From Chitinophaga eiseniae (GTDB lineage: Bacteria; Bacteroidota; Bacteroidia; Chitinophagales; Chitinophagaceae): a stretch of DNA of 64,000 bases. Below the pieces are notes generated by a model. The model was not told where the DNA came from. It saw only the letters and a program-made list of their open reading frames with translations, and did no database searches. Shown here one piece after another: positions 28,101 through 36,274 of this stretch (the stretch's first letter is position 1; every line of letters starts with the position of its first letter). Position numbers and translations under genes: made by a program. The stretch lies in NCBI RefSeq assembly GCF_900167135.1, contig NZ_FUWZ01000001.1, forward strand, positions 1,784,336-1,848,335. The letters run 5' to 3'.

Positions 28101-29435
28101 AAATACTTTGACGCTTATGGTCATAGCAGTATTCCGATGCTCGATATCTATGTAGACTACACCAGTGAACGGAAAAGACAGCTCGCTGACTCCGATTTTA
28201 TTGAGCGGCTTTTACATAGGAAGCTGAAAAAAGACGGGAAAGTTTATCTTTCAGATACAATAAAGTTCCTGGCTGAAGAGGAGCAGTTTTTGCGATTTAG
28301 AGCGGAGTTTATCCTGGACTTGAAAATAAATGACAGTGAACGCAGTTTCTATGAAGGTCTGGTGTCACCGTATTATAACGACAACATACAATCGGCTGAA
28401 TTTGAAAACTGTGTGAGCATGGAAGACGAAGGAGGGGCGGTGAGCCTTTTTTCAGGATGGAAAGAAAATCTGATGGTCCGGCTATACGAAGCCTTTTTAT
28501 TCGAAACGCCGGCCGATAAATTAATGATGATGGTATGGGCCGACCAAAGTGGTATTAAGGGATTGGAAGACAACAAGAACCGGCCGTCTTCCCCGACAAA
28601 GTTGATATTAACGCGGTTGACGGAGCGACAGATCGCTGATTTTGCTGAACTGGTGTTGAAGAATATCCGTAAAGGAATAAAGTGCCGGCAGGTGCTCTCC
28701 ACACATCTCGGTATTTGCAAATATCTGAAGGTATATGAGGCACGGGAAGATCTTTGGAGCTTACTGTCGTCGGGCGATTGGCATGGTATGGCTTTACAGC
28801 ACGTCACGGAGGTTTTCCTCGCTTTGGGAGGTACTTGGTATGAAATGCTTACCGTATTAAAGGCACTTGATCGTTATAACTGGGACTTTTCGTATTTATC
28901 GGAACTATTGGCCGGCGAATACCCCCATGAGGTGGAGCCTATCCTGATCGGCTGTTTGAGGGAGCCTTTGGTAGATGAAAGCATCGTGTTTAATACCGCG
29001 AAAATCCTTACACAAATAGGCAATGAAGAAGGATTTGTATACCTGGTTGATTTGCTGCGCAAGAATGGGGTGGACAGCGGACTGACACAGGGAAACGTAA
29101 ATATCGCCGCGATTGATACTACATTTGCGCTTTCGGTGTTGGACGATTTAGCTGGATGGATGATGAACACAGGCAATGATGAAGGCCCATTTTGGAAATC
29201 GCCGCGAACAATTATGGTGGAGTGGGTCTACCAGCTTGCTGAAAAAAGCGAAGCAGATCTGGACCTGGTAGTGCAATGGCTGTTTGGCAAGCAGCAGATG
29301 TTCAGAAATACGCCGCAACATCATCATTTCTTCTTTTATGCCTTTAATGCTATTGAGGCGTTCAGGAAGGTAAAAGAGCCGGTTAAGCCAGTCGGGGAGG
29401 TGGCTGCAGCCATCAACCGATGGGTCACCAGGTGA
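25131..29435 (+). CDS. PD-(D/E)XK nuclease - NACHT/STAND NTPase (Avs-like candidate defence protein)
   Basis: 1434 codons from ATG 25131. The recognisable fold starts near residue 58 (MLNWYKISEKIFEE), so ATG 25293 or 25302, both after an A-rich stretch, may be the true start. Residues about 60-200 are an Mrr-like nuclease domain with E70, D100 (EGIDIL), Q115 and K117 (CIQCK). A NACHT ATPase follows: a P-loop at 275-282 (ANAHEGKS, Ala where the first Gly is usual), Walker B VFIDGLDEV with D338, D341 and E342, and a sensor-like IIFSCRK. Residues about 560-1434 look alpha-helical and repetitive, like a sensor solenoid. This nuclease-NTPase-solenoid order is that of antiviral STAND (Avs) proteins, whose C-terminus recognises phage proteins. 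No named Avs type can be assigned by eye. The gene is AT-rich and divergent from the sigma/DUF262 pair. Confidence 0.85.
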   Translation: MKLGCVVKLKTKPDFGLSYKNVIMQGPEEEKFMYGNCVRGSLFNKSLNCTKKNYMRSMLNWYKISEKIFEEICREVGETAFPASRLSLYLKNGHAQEGIDILSAVGEDGKYICIQCKHVEILSQCDLTEIVDLLLAKQFHDKTSCFVLATTADLQEPKLQKHLIALTEQLLKRNIRFEYWDRRVLEEKLKRQCSVVSYYFGTAAADEHCYAQSRLPGIPPRTGEKNYLQRTLSLMQNRLQEDSLSSFFSDKETIKLASLFTGEYRFQRKLIGVIANAHEGKSVELRQNAYLLEHVSIPFTCLLIELKSQLTIPIDQMLDTLYRGWKHVPAKDLAVFIDGLDEVPTESFEDTLLHIRDFSLRNPYISIIFSCRKLFFNQYRIKERLGAFSFYRLGSIQHEDIRIFIRSQINIRYEKFMDFVRKANIGFLLSEPFYLVSLIKLFKENPGGLPRTKIAIIEKLMLDSFCVNDNRRLSGGRLLHQRAVAATMIIQQFAFALQLHGSNSMEASGVQQLFGLPEIELLEHSALITIENDRWSFVNAIFQEHIAAVVLSKMNFDDIVAIVTVGTHRRKIKAKWIQTVTSLLFLLEEGAMRDQVLQLLKEDNIELLFYTEHSKFDAVTKLEILKSLFERLEQYQLQPILIDDSAIALFIQGIPAAVDFLTALVDGAGTFVGVKTTCLRVLKFVTLSPAEKTRLSSTLQKELLYTTDPGYAGELMQVLAKHQLGDEPLVHALIGNVAMGEYHAFRDGVYQLIVAHGLADKHFLYVMDGIHALRRYNATIRHGGSEMSFGKAITQIKSLGNMQRLFDAFMEPDWMAFYKYSHDIRALWAKVLDNMRLLHEGNASLVFILTGFVKKLGLKHLRGKYEGLEAFLSGLTFNTLPARILMEDILSKTHWGLSVFVTEEVFDYLLFEFEECDLPVSVLYSIVNALDNNGKIETAAKLRQLVKDAYVDSAQDVAFEEVVYSTWQRAKDENDRKYISDRRCCLEGVKKYFDAYGHSSIPMLDIYVDYTSERKRQLADSDFIERLLHRKLKKDGKVYLSDTIKFLAEEEQFLRFRAEFILDLKINDSERSFYEGLVSPYYNDNIQSAEFENCVSMEDEGGAVSLFSGWKENLMVRLYEAFLFETPADKLMMMVWADQSGIKGLEDNKNRPSSPTKLILTRLTERQIADFAELVLKNIRKGIKCRQVLSTHLGICKYLKVYEAREDLWSLLSSGDWHGMALQHVTEVFLALGGTWYEMLTVLKALDRYNWDFSYLSELLAGEYPHEVEPILIGCLREPLVDESIVFNTAKILTQIGNEEGFVYLVDLLRKNGVDSGLTQGNVNIAAIDTTFALSVLDDLAGWMMNTGNDEGPFWKSPRTIMVEWVYQLAEKSEADLDLVVQWLFGKQQMFRNTPQHHHFFFYAFNAIEAFRKVKEPVKPVGEVAAAINRWVTR

Positions 29436-29569
29436 AAAGGAGCGCTGTGGATATTTTCCCTAACACCCCATCTTTCCATGCTCTGCATTAAATTATTGTA
29501 AACAGCTACTACTTTGTCATTCATACCGGAGCTTTGCCGTTGCATTATAAACACCTAACTGTAAGCAGG

Positions 29570-30160
29570 ATGCGCGGACCAGATAGCAAAAAAGGGCAGC
29601 AGAGCCGGCCTCATTTTGATGAAATCTATGAACTGTACTGGAAGGAACTTTATGAGACCGCCTACCGGCGCGTGTCTGCGGCGGATGCGGAAGACATCCT
29701 GCAGGAAGTATTCCTGTCATTGCTGAAGAACCCGTCGGTCATAGAAAACGAAGGCTCGGTCAGGGCTTACCTGCACAAAGCCTTGAAAGGAAAGATCATC
29801 GATTTTTACAGGAGAAGTTTATTGAAAGAAGCTTTTGAAAGAAACGCGGCGTTTACCGCTCCCCGTTATAGTTCCCACCCCGATGCCCGCCTGATGCATA
29901 AAGAGCTGGAGGTCCTGCTGGAAAAGGAAATCAGCAGTATGCCGGAACGGATGCAGACCGTTTTCCTGATGAGCCGCAAGCGGATGCTCTCCAATGAAGA
30001 AATTGCAGATGAACTGGCGATCTCCCATCAGACGGTGCGCAACCAGATCAGCGCGGCTATTAAGAGAATACGCAGGGCGCTCCATCAATACGACCTCGCC
30101 AATAATGCCGGTACACAGGTAGTTCTGGCAGTAACCGCTGCCTTGTTAACCCGCTACTGA
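29570..30160 (+). CDS. ECF-type RNA polymerase sigma factor
   Basis: 196 residues from ATG 29570; an ATG at 29534 would add 12 residues of no family character. Region 2 reads AEDILQEVFLSLLKNPSV and VRAYLHKALKGKIIDFYRR. Region 4 reads MPERMQTVFLMSRKRMLSN with the helix-turn-helix EIADELAISHQTVRNQISA. It heads a five-gene operon with FecR, SusC, SusD and alkaline phosphatase, and should activate it. The base composition returns here to the GC-richer background, just right of the nuclease-NACHT gene. Confidence 0.92.
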   Translation: MRGPDSKKGQQSRPHFDEIYELYWKELYETAYRRVSAADAEDILQEVFLSLLKNPSVIENEGSVRAYLHKALKGKIIDFYRRSLLKEAFERNAAFTAPRYSSHPDARLMHKELEVLLEKEISSMPERMQTVFLMSRKRMLSNEEIADELAISHQTVRNQISAAIKRIRRALHQYDLANNAGTQVVLAVTAALLTRY

Positions 30161-30241
30161 CCAATGTTACCTTAATGTTAAGCCTGAAAATGCACCGGTA
30201 CATTCGGCAGCGTTGTACGAGTATCTTCATAAAGACCGCAG

Positions 30242-31216
30242 GTGAACAAACGCGAATTACTCGAATTACTGCAGAAAGAAGCGCAGGGAAACTGCACTCC
30301 GGAAGAAACGGCCCGGCTGGATGCCTGGTATGCTTCCTTCGACCGCCAGGATACACCCGTTTTTAGCAATGAGACGGAAGCGGAACTGGTGCGTGCGCGG
30401 CTGCGTGCCCGCATCTACAGGCAGATCACCGCGGATATGCCGGACCTGCCGGCGCCGGCGCCACAGCGGAAAATAGGCATGTTCCTTCGTGTAGCGGCGG
30501 TAGTATTGGTATTGCTGGGCCTTGCAGGCGCGGCGTACTTTTTCCGGCAGGAGAGAACGGCGCTACCGCAACCAATCGCACTGCTCAGCAGCGCTTCCCC
30601 CGCCGGCAAAATGTTGAAAGTGACACTGACCGACGGGAGCGAAGTATGGCTCAACGCAGGCAGCTCCCTGAGCTATCCTGCTGCCTTCAACGGCCCATGC
30701 CGCGCAGTGTATTTAAAAGGCGAAGCGTTTTTCGAGGTGGCCACACGGCCGCAACAGCCGTTTGTGGTACATACCGATACTATCAGCACCGTCGTGCTGG
30801 GCACCTCTTTTAATATCAAAGCATATCCTGAACTGGGGAACATCCGCATCAATGTGGCAACGGGAAAAGTAGGCATCGTCCGGGGAGGGAACACCCTGGC
30901 CACTTTATCACAGGACCAGCAGCTGACTTACAGCAAACCGGATCATACCTGGCTCACGGAAACGAAAGAAGCAGGCCCCATAAATGCCTGGAAGGAAGGA
31001 CGCATCAACCTGGACGGCGTTTCGTTCGACGAGCTGGCGGCTGTGCTGGAACACAACTTCGGCTACCGGCTGCAAACCAGCAGGACAGACATCCGTAAAG
31101 TCCGCTTTTCCATGAACATCATCACCAGCCATAAAATTGATGACGTCATGCGCATCGTATGCGGCATGACTCAGACACGCTATCGCGTCCGCGAACGGAT
31201 AATCACTATTTATTGA
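30242..31216 (+). CDS. FecR-family anti-sigma factor
   Basis: 324 residues, with a GTG start at 30242. A cytoplasmic helical region (1-80) is followed by one membrane helix (FLRVAAVVLVLLGLAGAAYF). The periplasmic FecR domain has TLTDGSEVWLNAGSSLSYPA, GEAFFEVATRPQQPFVVHTD and VLGTSFNIKAYPE. A C-terminal DUF4974-like domain follows. It lies 81 bases after the sigma gene. It should control that sigma factor in response to the STN domain of the SusC protein encoded downstream. Confidence 0.95.
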   Translation: MNKRELLELLQKEAQGNCTPEETARLDAWYASFDRQDTPVFSNETEAELVRARLRARIYRQITADMPDLPAPAPQRKIGMFLRVAAVVLVLLGLAGAAYFFRQERTALPQPIALLSSASPAGKMLKVTLTDGSEVWLNAGSSLSYPAAFNGPCRAVYLKGEAFFEVATRPQQPFVVHTDTISTVVLGTSFNIKAYPELGNIRINVATGKVGIVRGGNTLATLSQDQQLTYSKPDHTWLTETKEAGPINAWKEGRINLDGVSFDELAAVLEHNFGYRLQTSRTDIRKVRFSMNIITSHKIDDVMRIVCGMTQTRYRVRERIITIY

Positions 31217-31237
31217 TCATGTGACCACATAAAAAAA

Positions 31238-31263
31238 ACGGAAGCTGCTGAAACAACTTCCGT
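31238..31263 (+). terminator. Hairpin between FecR and SusC (possible attenuator)
   Basis: ACGGAAG (31238-31244) pairs with CTTCCGT (31257-31263) across a 12-base loop, 21 bases after the FecR stop and 90 before the SusC start. There is no strong T run on the plus strand. It may reduce read-through so that regulator and transporter levels differ. Confidence 0.4.
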
Positions 31264-31352
31264 CATCATTCAACACGGTATTCAGTTCCCGGGAAGGTCT
31301 GTGAATACCGCTGTATCTAAACAGTTTATCACCATTTAAACGATTCGAAATT

Positions 31353-34300
31353 ATGAAAAAAAACCTTTCGGGGTCCATTAAACATCTTATGAGAGTTTCT
31401 GTACTTCTAATGGGGGTGATGGTGGCCGGAACGCTTTGCCTGCATGCCGCCACCGGCGCTGCCCAGGACCTGAGCCATATCCGGCTGCAGATCCGATTGA
31501 AGGGTAAAACACTGGCCGCCGCCATATCAGAACTGTCGGCCGCCAGCAAACTGTCCTTCGCATTCGACAAGGCTGCACTGAGTGAAAAAAACGTCACCGA
31601 AACCAGCTTCAACAATGTAGCGCTGAGCGATATCCTCCACCGCCTGCTGCGCAACAGCGGCTACCGCTACGAGATCATCAACCAGTCGGTCGTGATCGTA
31701 AAAGAAGTCAAACCGGTGAAAGTTAACCCGGGGAAGATCTCCGGAAAGGTGACCGATGAAAAGGGCGATGCACTCCCCGGCGCCAGCATCCGTATCCCGG
31801 AGCTGAATAAAAGCACTGTCAGCGATGGCGATGGTGCTTTCAGCCTCACCGTCGATCCCGGCGTGTACACCGTCGAAATAAGCTTCATTTCCTTTGCGCC
31901 CCAGCGTATCATGAAAGTACAGGTAGAAGAAGGGAAGGCCCGGGAGCTGTCTGTTGTGATGAAGCAGGCTTCCAGCGCATTGAGTGAAGTGCTGGTCGTA
32001 GGCTACGGCACCCAGGAGAAAAAAGACATCACCGGCTCGATAGGCTCCGTGGCCGGTGACCAGATCAATAACAGGACCGTCGGCAGCCTGGACCAGGCGC
32101 TGGTAGGCAAGGTAGCCGGACTAAGCGTTTCCAACAACTCCGGCGCACCCGGTACCGGGATGATGATTCGCGTCCGTGGCGTAGGTACCATCAACAACAG
32201 CGATCCGCTGTACGTGGTAGACGGTAACCCGTTTGGGAATATCAACAACCTCGATCCGGAAGATATCCAGTCGGTAGAGATACTGAAGAGCGCGTCCGCT
32301 GCCGCCATCTACGGTTCCCGCGGCGCCAACGGCGTAGTGCTGGTAACGACCAAAAAAGGCAGCGCCGGCGCCATGAAAATAGACCTGCACACGTTTACCG
32401 GTATGCAAAGCGTCTATAAAAAACTCAGGCTGACCAATGCCGCTACCTATGCACGGTACTACAATGCCGCCCTGAAAGCAGGTGGACTGGCGCCCGTTTT
32501 CGATAATCCCGACAGCTACGGCGAAGGCACCGACTGGCAGGATGCCATTTTCAGAACAGCACCGGTCAGCAAATACGAGGTCGCTTTCTCCGGAGGAAAG
32601 GAAGGCTCAGTATATCGTATGAGCGCCAGCTACCTCAAACAAAAAGGGACGGTGATAGGTACAGACTACGCCAAAACAGGCGTGTCGCTGAACAGCACCC
32701 ACCAGCTGAAACGCTGGCTCAAATTCGGAGAAAACCTGAACTACACTTTCACCACCCGCAACAGTATTTCCGATTACGATAGCGACGCCAGAGGCATCAT
32801 CAGCACCGCCCTGCAGATGTCGCCCACCGTACCGGTAAAAAACGCCGACGGCAGTTATGGCGTATCTCCTTTCGCCAATACCTACAACCCTGTTGCCGCA
32901 GTAGAGAATATCCAGCGCCTCAATAAAAGATGGTTGCTCATGGGATCTCTCTATGCACAGGCAGATCTCCTGCCGGGACTGAATTTTAAATCGCAGTTTA
33001 ATATCAATGTGGGCAATGACCGCAACCGTTCCTATATCCCTGTATACTATGTCAGCAACTCACAGAAAGAAGATGTGAGCAGCCTCGAAGAAGAAGCTTC
33101 CAACGGCACGGACTGGGCCTGGGAAAACACCCTGAACTACAGCCGCAGCTTTGGTAAACACCATATCGACGGACTCCTGGGCGTAACCGCGCAGCATTCA
33201 TACGATTCGTATATCCGTGCGTATGGGCAGAACCTGCCGGCAGATGCCAGCCTTACCCGCTCGCTCCAATATCTCGACCTCGCCTCGTCCGGCATGAACG
33301 TGGGCGGCGGCGGCGACGAATGGGGCATGTTGTCTTATTTCGGCCGGGTGAACTACAGCTACCGCAACACCTACCTCGCTACCGTGAACGTACGCCGCGA
33401 CGGCTCTTCCAAGTTCGGCGCCAACAACCGCTTCGGTACCTTCCCTTCGTTCTCACTGGGCTGGCGCCTGTCCAACGAACCTTTCCTGCGTGATGTGAAA
33501 TTCATCAACGATCTCAAACTGCGCGGCGGCTGGGGCTCCCTGGGCAATGAAAGCTCTTTGTCTACCAGCGCCACCGTGTCCACGCTGAAGGTAAACATAC
33601 CTTATCCGTTTGGCCGCGGCAAAGAGCAGGAAGTGCTGCTCGGTGCCACGCCCTCCAGCATCGGTAACATGGACCTGAAGTGGGAATCTACCACGGAAAC
33701 AGACCTGGGCCTGGACGCGACTTTGTTCGACAACCGTATCACCATTGGCGCGGATTATTACCACCGCGCTACTTCCGGCATCCTGGTGCGCCTGCCTATC
33801 CTGGCGTCAGTAGGCGTGTCCGAAGCCCCTTATGTCAATGGCGGGAATGTGGTCAACAAAGGCTTCGAGTTCACCCTCGGCTTCCACAGCAACCGTAAAA
33901 AGAATTTCGGCTATGATATCTCCCTGAACTATTCCATCAACCGCAACGAAGTGACCAGCCTGATGAACGACGGCGCGGCCTTCTATGCCGGTGAAATCAC
34001 CAGCGGCGTAAGAGTAAGTAAAACCATGGCGGGGCATCCTATCGGCGGCTTCTTCGGATATGTGACAGACGGTATCTTCCAGAACCAGAAAGAGGTGAAC
34101 GATGCGGCGAAACAACCCGGCGCAGCGCCCGGCGATATCCGTTATAAAGACCTGAACGGCGACGGTGTGATCGACGATAAGGACCAGACCTACATCGGCA
34201 GCCCATGGCCTACCCGTATCTATGGCCTTTCCGCTTCTTTCTGGTATAAGCATTTCGATCTTAACCTGACCCTCAGCGGCCGCGGTGGAAACCAGGTGTA

Positions 34301-34718
34301 TACCGGCTGGAAACATTATACCAATTCATCCGGTATCTCCAACTATTTCGCGCCGGACAAAGAACAGTCATGGACCGGCGAAGGCTCCACCAACAAAGAG
34401 CCCCGCGTGACGATCCTCGATCCCAACAACAACATACGTCCATCCGACCGTTTTATCCGGAACGGCAGCTTCCTGCGGCTCAACAGCCTGCAACTGGGCT
34501 ATTCACTGCCGCAGTCGCTGCTGAAGCGGTGGGGTATCGCTAAAGTAAGGGTGTATGCAGGAGGAGAGAACCTGTTGACCATCACGAAGTATGATGGCTT
34601 TGATCCGGAAGTGGGCATGCGCGACGGTAACGACGGCGATCCGCTCGACGTAGGCATCGACCGCGCATATTATCCGCGCCCGCGCACCCTTTCTGTTGGT
34701 CTGAATGTAAACTTTTAA
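31353..34718 (+). CDS. SusC/RagA-family TonB-dependent transporter with STN domain
   Basis: 1121 residues. After the signal peptide an STN domain (about 45-115, AAISELSAASKLSFAFDK) is followed by a CarboxypepD_reg domain (ISGKVTDEKGDALPGASI). The plug comes next (LSEVLVVGYGTQEKKDITGS, YGSRGANGVVLVTTKKG), and the barrel runs to the end (RTLSVGLNVNF). It is a SusC-type importer whose STN domain probably signals to the FecR protein encoded 136 bases upstream. It is followed after 20 bases by SusD. The operon partner alkaline phosphatase suggests a phosphorylated substrate. Codon use and GC content match the local background. Confidence 0.95.
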   Translation: MKKNLSGSIKHLMRVSVLLMGVMVAGTLCLHAATGAAQDLSHIRLQIRLKGKTLAAAISELSAASKLSFAFDKAALSEKNVTETSFNNVALSDILHRLLRNSGYRYEIINQSVVIVKEVKPVKVNPGKISGKVTDEKGDALPGASIRIPELNKSTVSDGDGAFSLTVDPGVYTVEISFISFAPQRIMKVQVEEGKARELSVVMKQASSALSEVLVVGYGTQEKKDITGSIGSVAGDQINNRTVGSLDQALVGKVAGLSVSNNSGAPGTGMMIRVRGVGTINNSDPLYVVDGNPFGNINNLDPEDIQSVEILKSASAAAIYGSRGANGVVLVTTKKGSAGAMKIDLHTFTGMQSVYKKLRLTNAATYARYYNAALKAGGLAPVFDNPDSYGEGTDWQDAIFRTAPVSKYEVAFSGGKEGSVYRMSASYLKQKGTVIGTDYAKTGVSLNSTHQLKRWLKFGENLNYTFTTRNSISDYDSDARGIISTALQMSPTVPVKNADGSYGVSPFANTYNPVAAVENIQRLNKRWLLMGSLYAQADLLPGLNFKSQFNINVGNDRNRSYIPVYYVSNSQKEDVSSLEEEASNGTDWAWENTLNYSRSFGKHHIDGLLGVTAQHSYDSYIRAYGQNLPADASLTRSLQYLDLASSGMNVGGGGDEWGMLSYFGRVNYSYRNTYLATVNVRRDGSSKFGANNRFGTFPSFSLGWRLSNEPFLRDVKFINDLKLRGGWGSLGNESSLSTSATVSTLKVNIPYPFGRGKEQEVLLGATPSSIGNMDLKWESTTETDLGLDATLFDNRITIGADYYHRATSGILVRLPILASVGVSEAPYVNGGNVVNKGFEFTLGFHSNRKKNFGYDISLNYSINRNEVTSLMNDGAAFYAGEITSGVRVSKTMAGHPIGGFFGYVTDGIFQNQKEVNDAAKQPGAAPGDIRYKDLNGDGVIDDKDQTYIGSPWPTRIYGLSASFWYKHFDLNLTLSGRGGNQVYTGWKHYTNSSGISNYFAPDKEQSWTGEGSTNKEPRVTILDPNNNIRPSDRFIRNGSFLRLNSLQLGYSLPQSLLKRWGIAKVRVYAGGENLLTITKYDGFDPEVGMRDGNDGDPLDVGIDRAYYPRPRTLSVGLNVNF

Positions 34719-34738
34719 TACCGAAAATATTTGACGTC

Positions 34739-36238
34739 ATGATGATGAAACGAATGGGCATAACGATGCTTTTACTCGCAGCCGGCGCTTTTTCCGGGTG
34801 TAATAAATTACTGGAAATAGAACCGCACGGCCGGCAAACCACCGCCACCTTTTTTACCACGCCGGCCACCGCCCGGCAGGGACTGATCGCCGCTTACAAG
34901 GCGCTGCAGTCCAACTACCGCACCGGTTACCCGGGTTATGTGAGATGGGTTTTCGGAGATGTATGTTCCGATGATGCGAGGGCTAACGGCGGTGACAACC
35001 CGGATATGATCCAGGTGGAATTCTTTACTGCCAACGCCACCAATCCGTTCTATGAAAACGCCTGGTCTACCTTGTACCAGGGTATACACGCGGCTAACAT
35101 CGTCATTGAAAAAGCGCCCGGTGTGAAAGGTATGGATGACGCCACCAAAAAAGTATATGTGGCGGAAGGCAAATTTCTCCGTGCATATTATTATTTCAAC
35201 CTGGTACAAATTTTTGGTGGTGTGCCACTGATGGTGAAAGAAACGTTGACCGATTACAATATCCCGAGGAACAGCAAAGAAGAGATATGGCAGCAGATCG
35301 AGTCCGACCTGTTGGACGCGGAGCCTGCGCTGCCGGAGAAAAGCGCACAGGAGAAAGCAGATTACGGCCGCGCTACCAAAGGCGCTGCACAGGCTTTGTT
35401 GGCCCGCGTGTATCTCATGCAGAATAAATTTGCCGAAACAGAAACATGGACCAAAAAGATCATCGATTCAAAGCAGTATAGCCTGGACCCGGTGTATTAC
35501 CACAATTTTACCATCGATGGCGAATATGGCGTGGAACCTATCTTTGAAATCAATTTCCAGTACGACGCCCGCTTTTATGATGAAGAAGGCTCCGGTGACG
35601 GCGATGGCAGGACCCGCGGACCGTTATCCTACGGCTGGTGCTACGATAACCCTACCCAGGACCTGGTAGATGCCTTCGAGCCCGGCGATCCCCGAAAGAA
35701 AGCTACCGTGTATAAAACCGGCGATGTGCTGCCGGATGGTACCATCGGTAATACCGGCACCAGCGCTACCGGTTACCTCTGTACGAAATATCTCATCCTG
35801 AAAAATGAAATGCCGGACCAGCCTAAAAGTTCAGGTAAAGACCAGATCGTTTTCCGCTTAGGGCATATCCTCTTGTGGTACGCAGAAGCAGCCAATGAAA
35901 ACGGACATGGCCAGGAAGCGCTGCAGGCGCTGAACCAGGTACGGGCGCGCGCCAGGGAAGGGAATGCACAGATATTGCCGGATGTGACCACCACGGAAAA
36001 AGATAAACTGCGGCAGGCTATCTGGCAGGAGCAAAGGGTAGAATATGCTACGGAAGTATTCCGCTTCTATGACCTGGTACGTACGAAGAGAGCGGCGAAA
36101 GTATTGAATGATTTCGCCAAAAAATACAACAGCCTGAAAGGCGCTTCCTTTAAAGAAGGGGTGAACGAAATTTTCCCCATCCCGCAGTCGCAGATCAACC
36201 TGAGTCAGGGGGTGCTGACACAAAATCCGGGATTTTAA
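34739..36238 (+). CDS. SusD/RagB-family lipoprotein
   Basis: 499 residues. The lipoprotein Cys is residue 21 (AAGAFSGCNKLLEIEP). SusD features include TARQGLIAAYKALQSNY, AEGKFLRAYYYFNLVQIFGG, LLWYAEAANENG and ALNQVRARARE, with the typical end PIPQSQINLSQGVLTQNPGF. Three ATG codons in a row (34739, 34742, 34745) leave the exact start open. It lies 20 bases after SusC and 36 before the phosphatase. Confidence 0.95.
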   Translation: MMMKRMGITMLLLAAGAFSGCNKLLEIEPHGRQTTATFFTTPATARQGLIAAYKALQSNYRTGYPGYVRWVFGDVCSDDARANGGDNPDMIQVEFFTANATNPFYENAWSTLYQGIHAANIVIEKAPGVKGMDDATKKVYVAEGKFLRAYYYFNLVQIFGGVPLMVKETLTDYNIPRNSKEEIWQQIESDLLDAEPALPEKSAQEKADYGRATKGAAQALLARVYLMQNKFAETETWTKKIIDSKQYSLDPVYYHNFTIDGEYGVEPIFEINFQYDARFYDEEGSGDGDGRTRGPLSYGWCYDNPTQDLVDAFEPGDPRKKATVYKTGDVLPDGTIGNTGTSATGYLCTKYLILKNEMPDQPKSSGKDQIVFRLGHILLWYAEAANENGHGQEALQALNQVRARAREGNAQILPDVTTTEKDKLRQAIWQEQRVEYATEVFRFYDLVRTKRAAKVLNDFAKKYNSLKGASFKEGVNEIFPIPQSQINLSQGVLTQNPGF

Positions 36239-36274
36239 AAACAGACGTTGTATTTTATACGATAAAAGCATTAC

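Noticed and set aside
29507..29516. Promoter -7 box before the second sigma gene
   Set aside because: The sequence CTACTTTG does not match TAnnTTTG and has no suitable upstream element.
21600..29535. Attachment-site-like direct repeats at the borders of the AT-rich block
   Set aside because: I looked at both borders and found no convincing direct repeat, tRNA or integrase; transfer is inferred from composition only.
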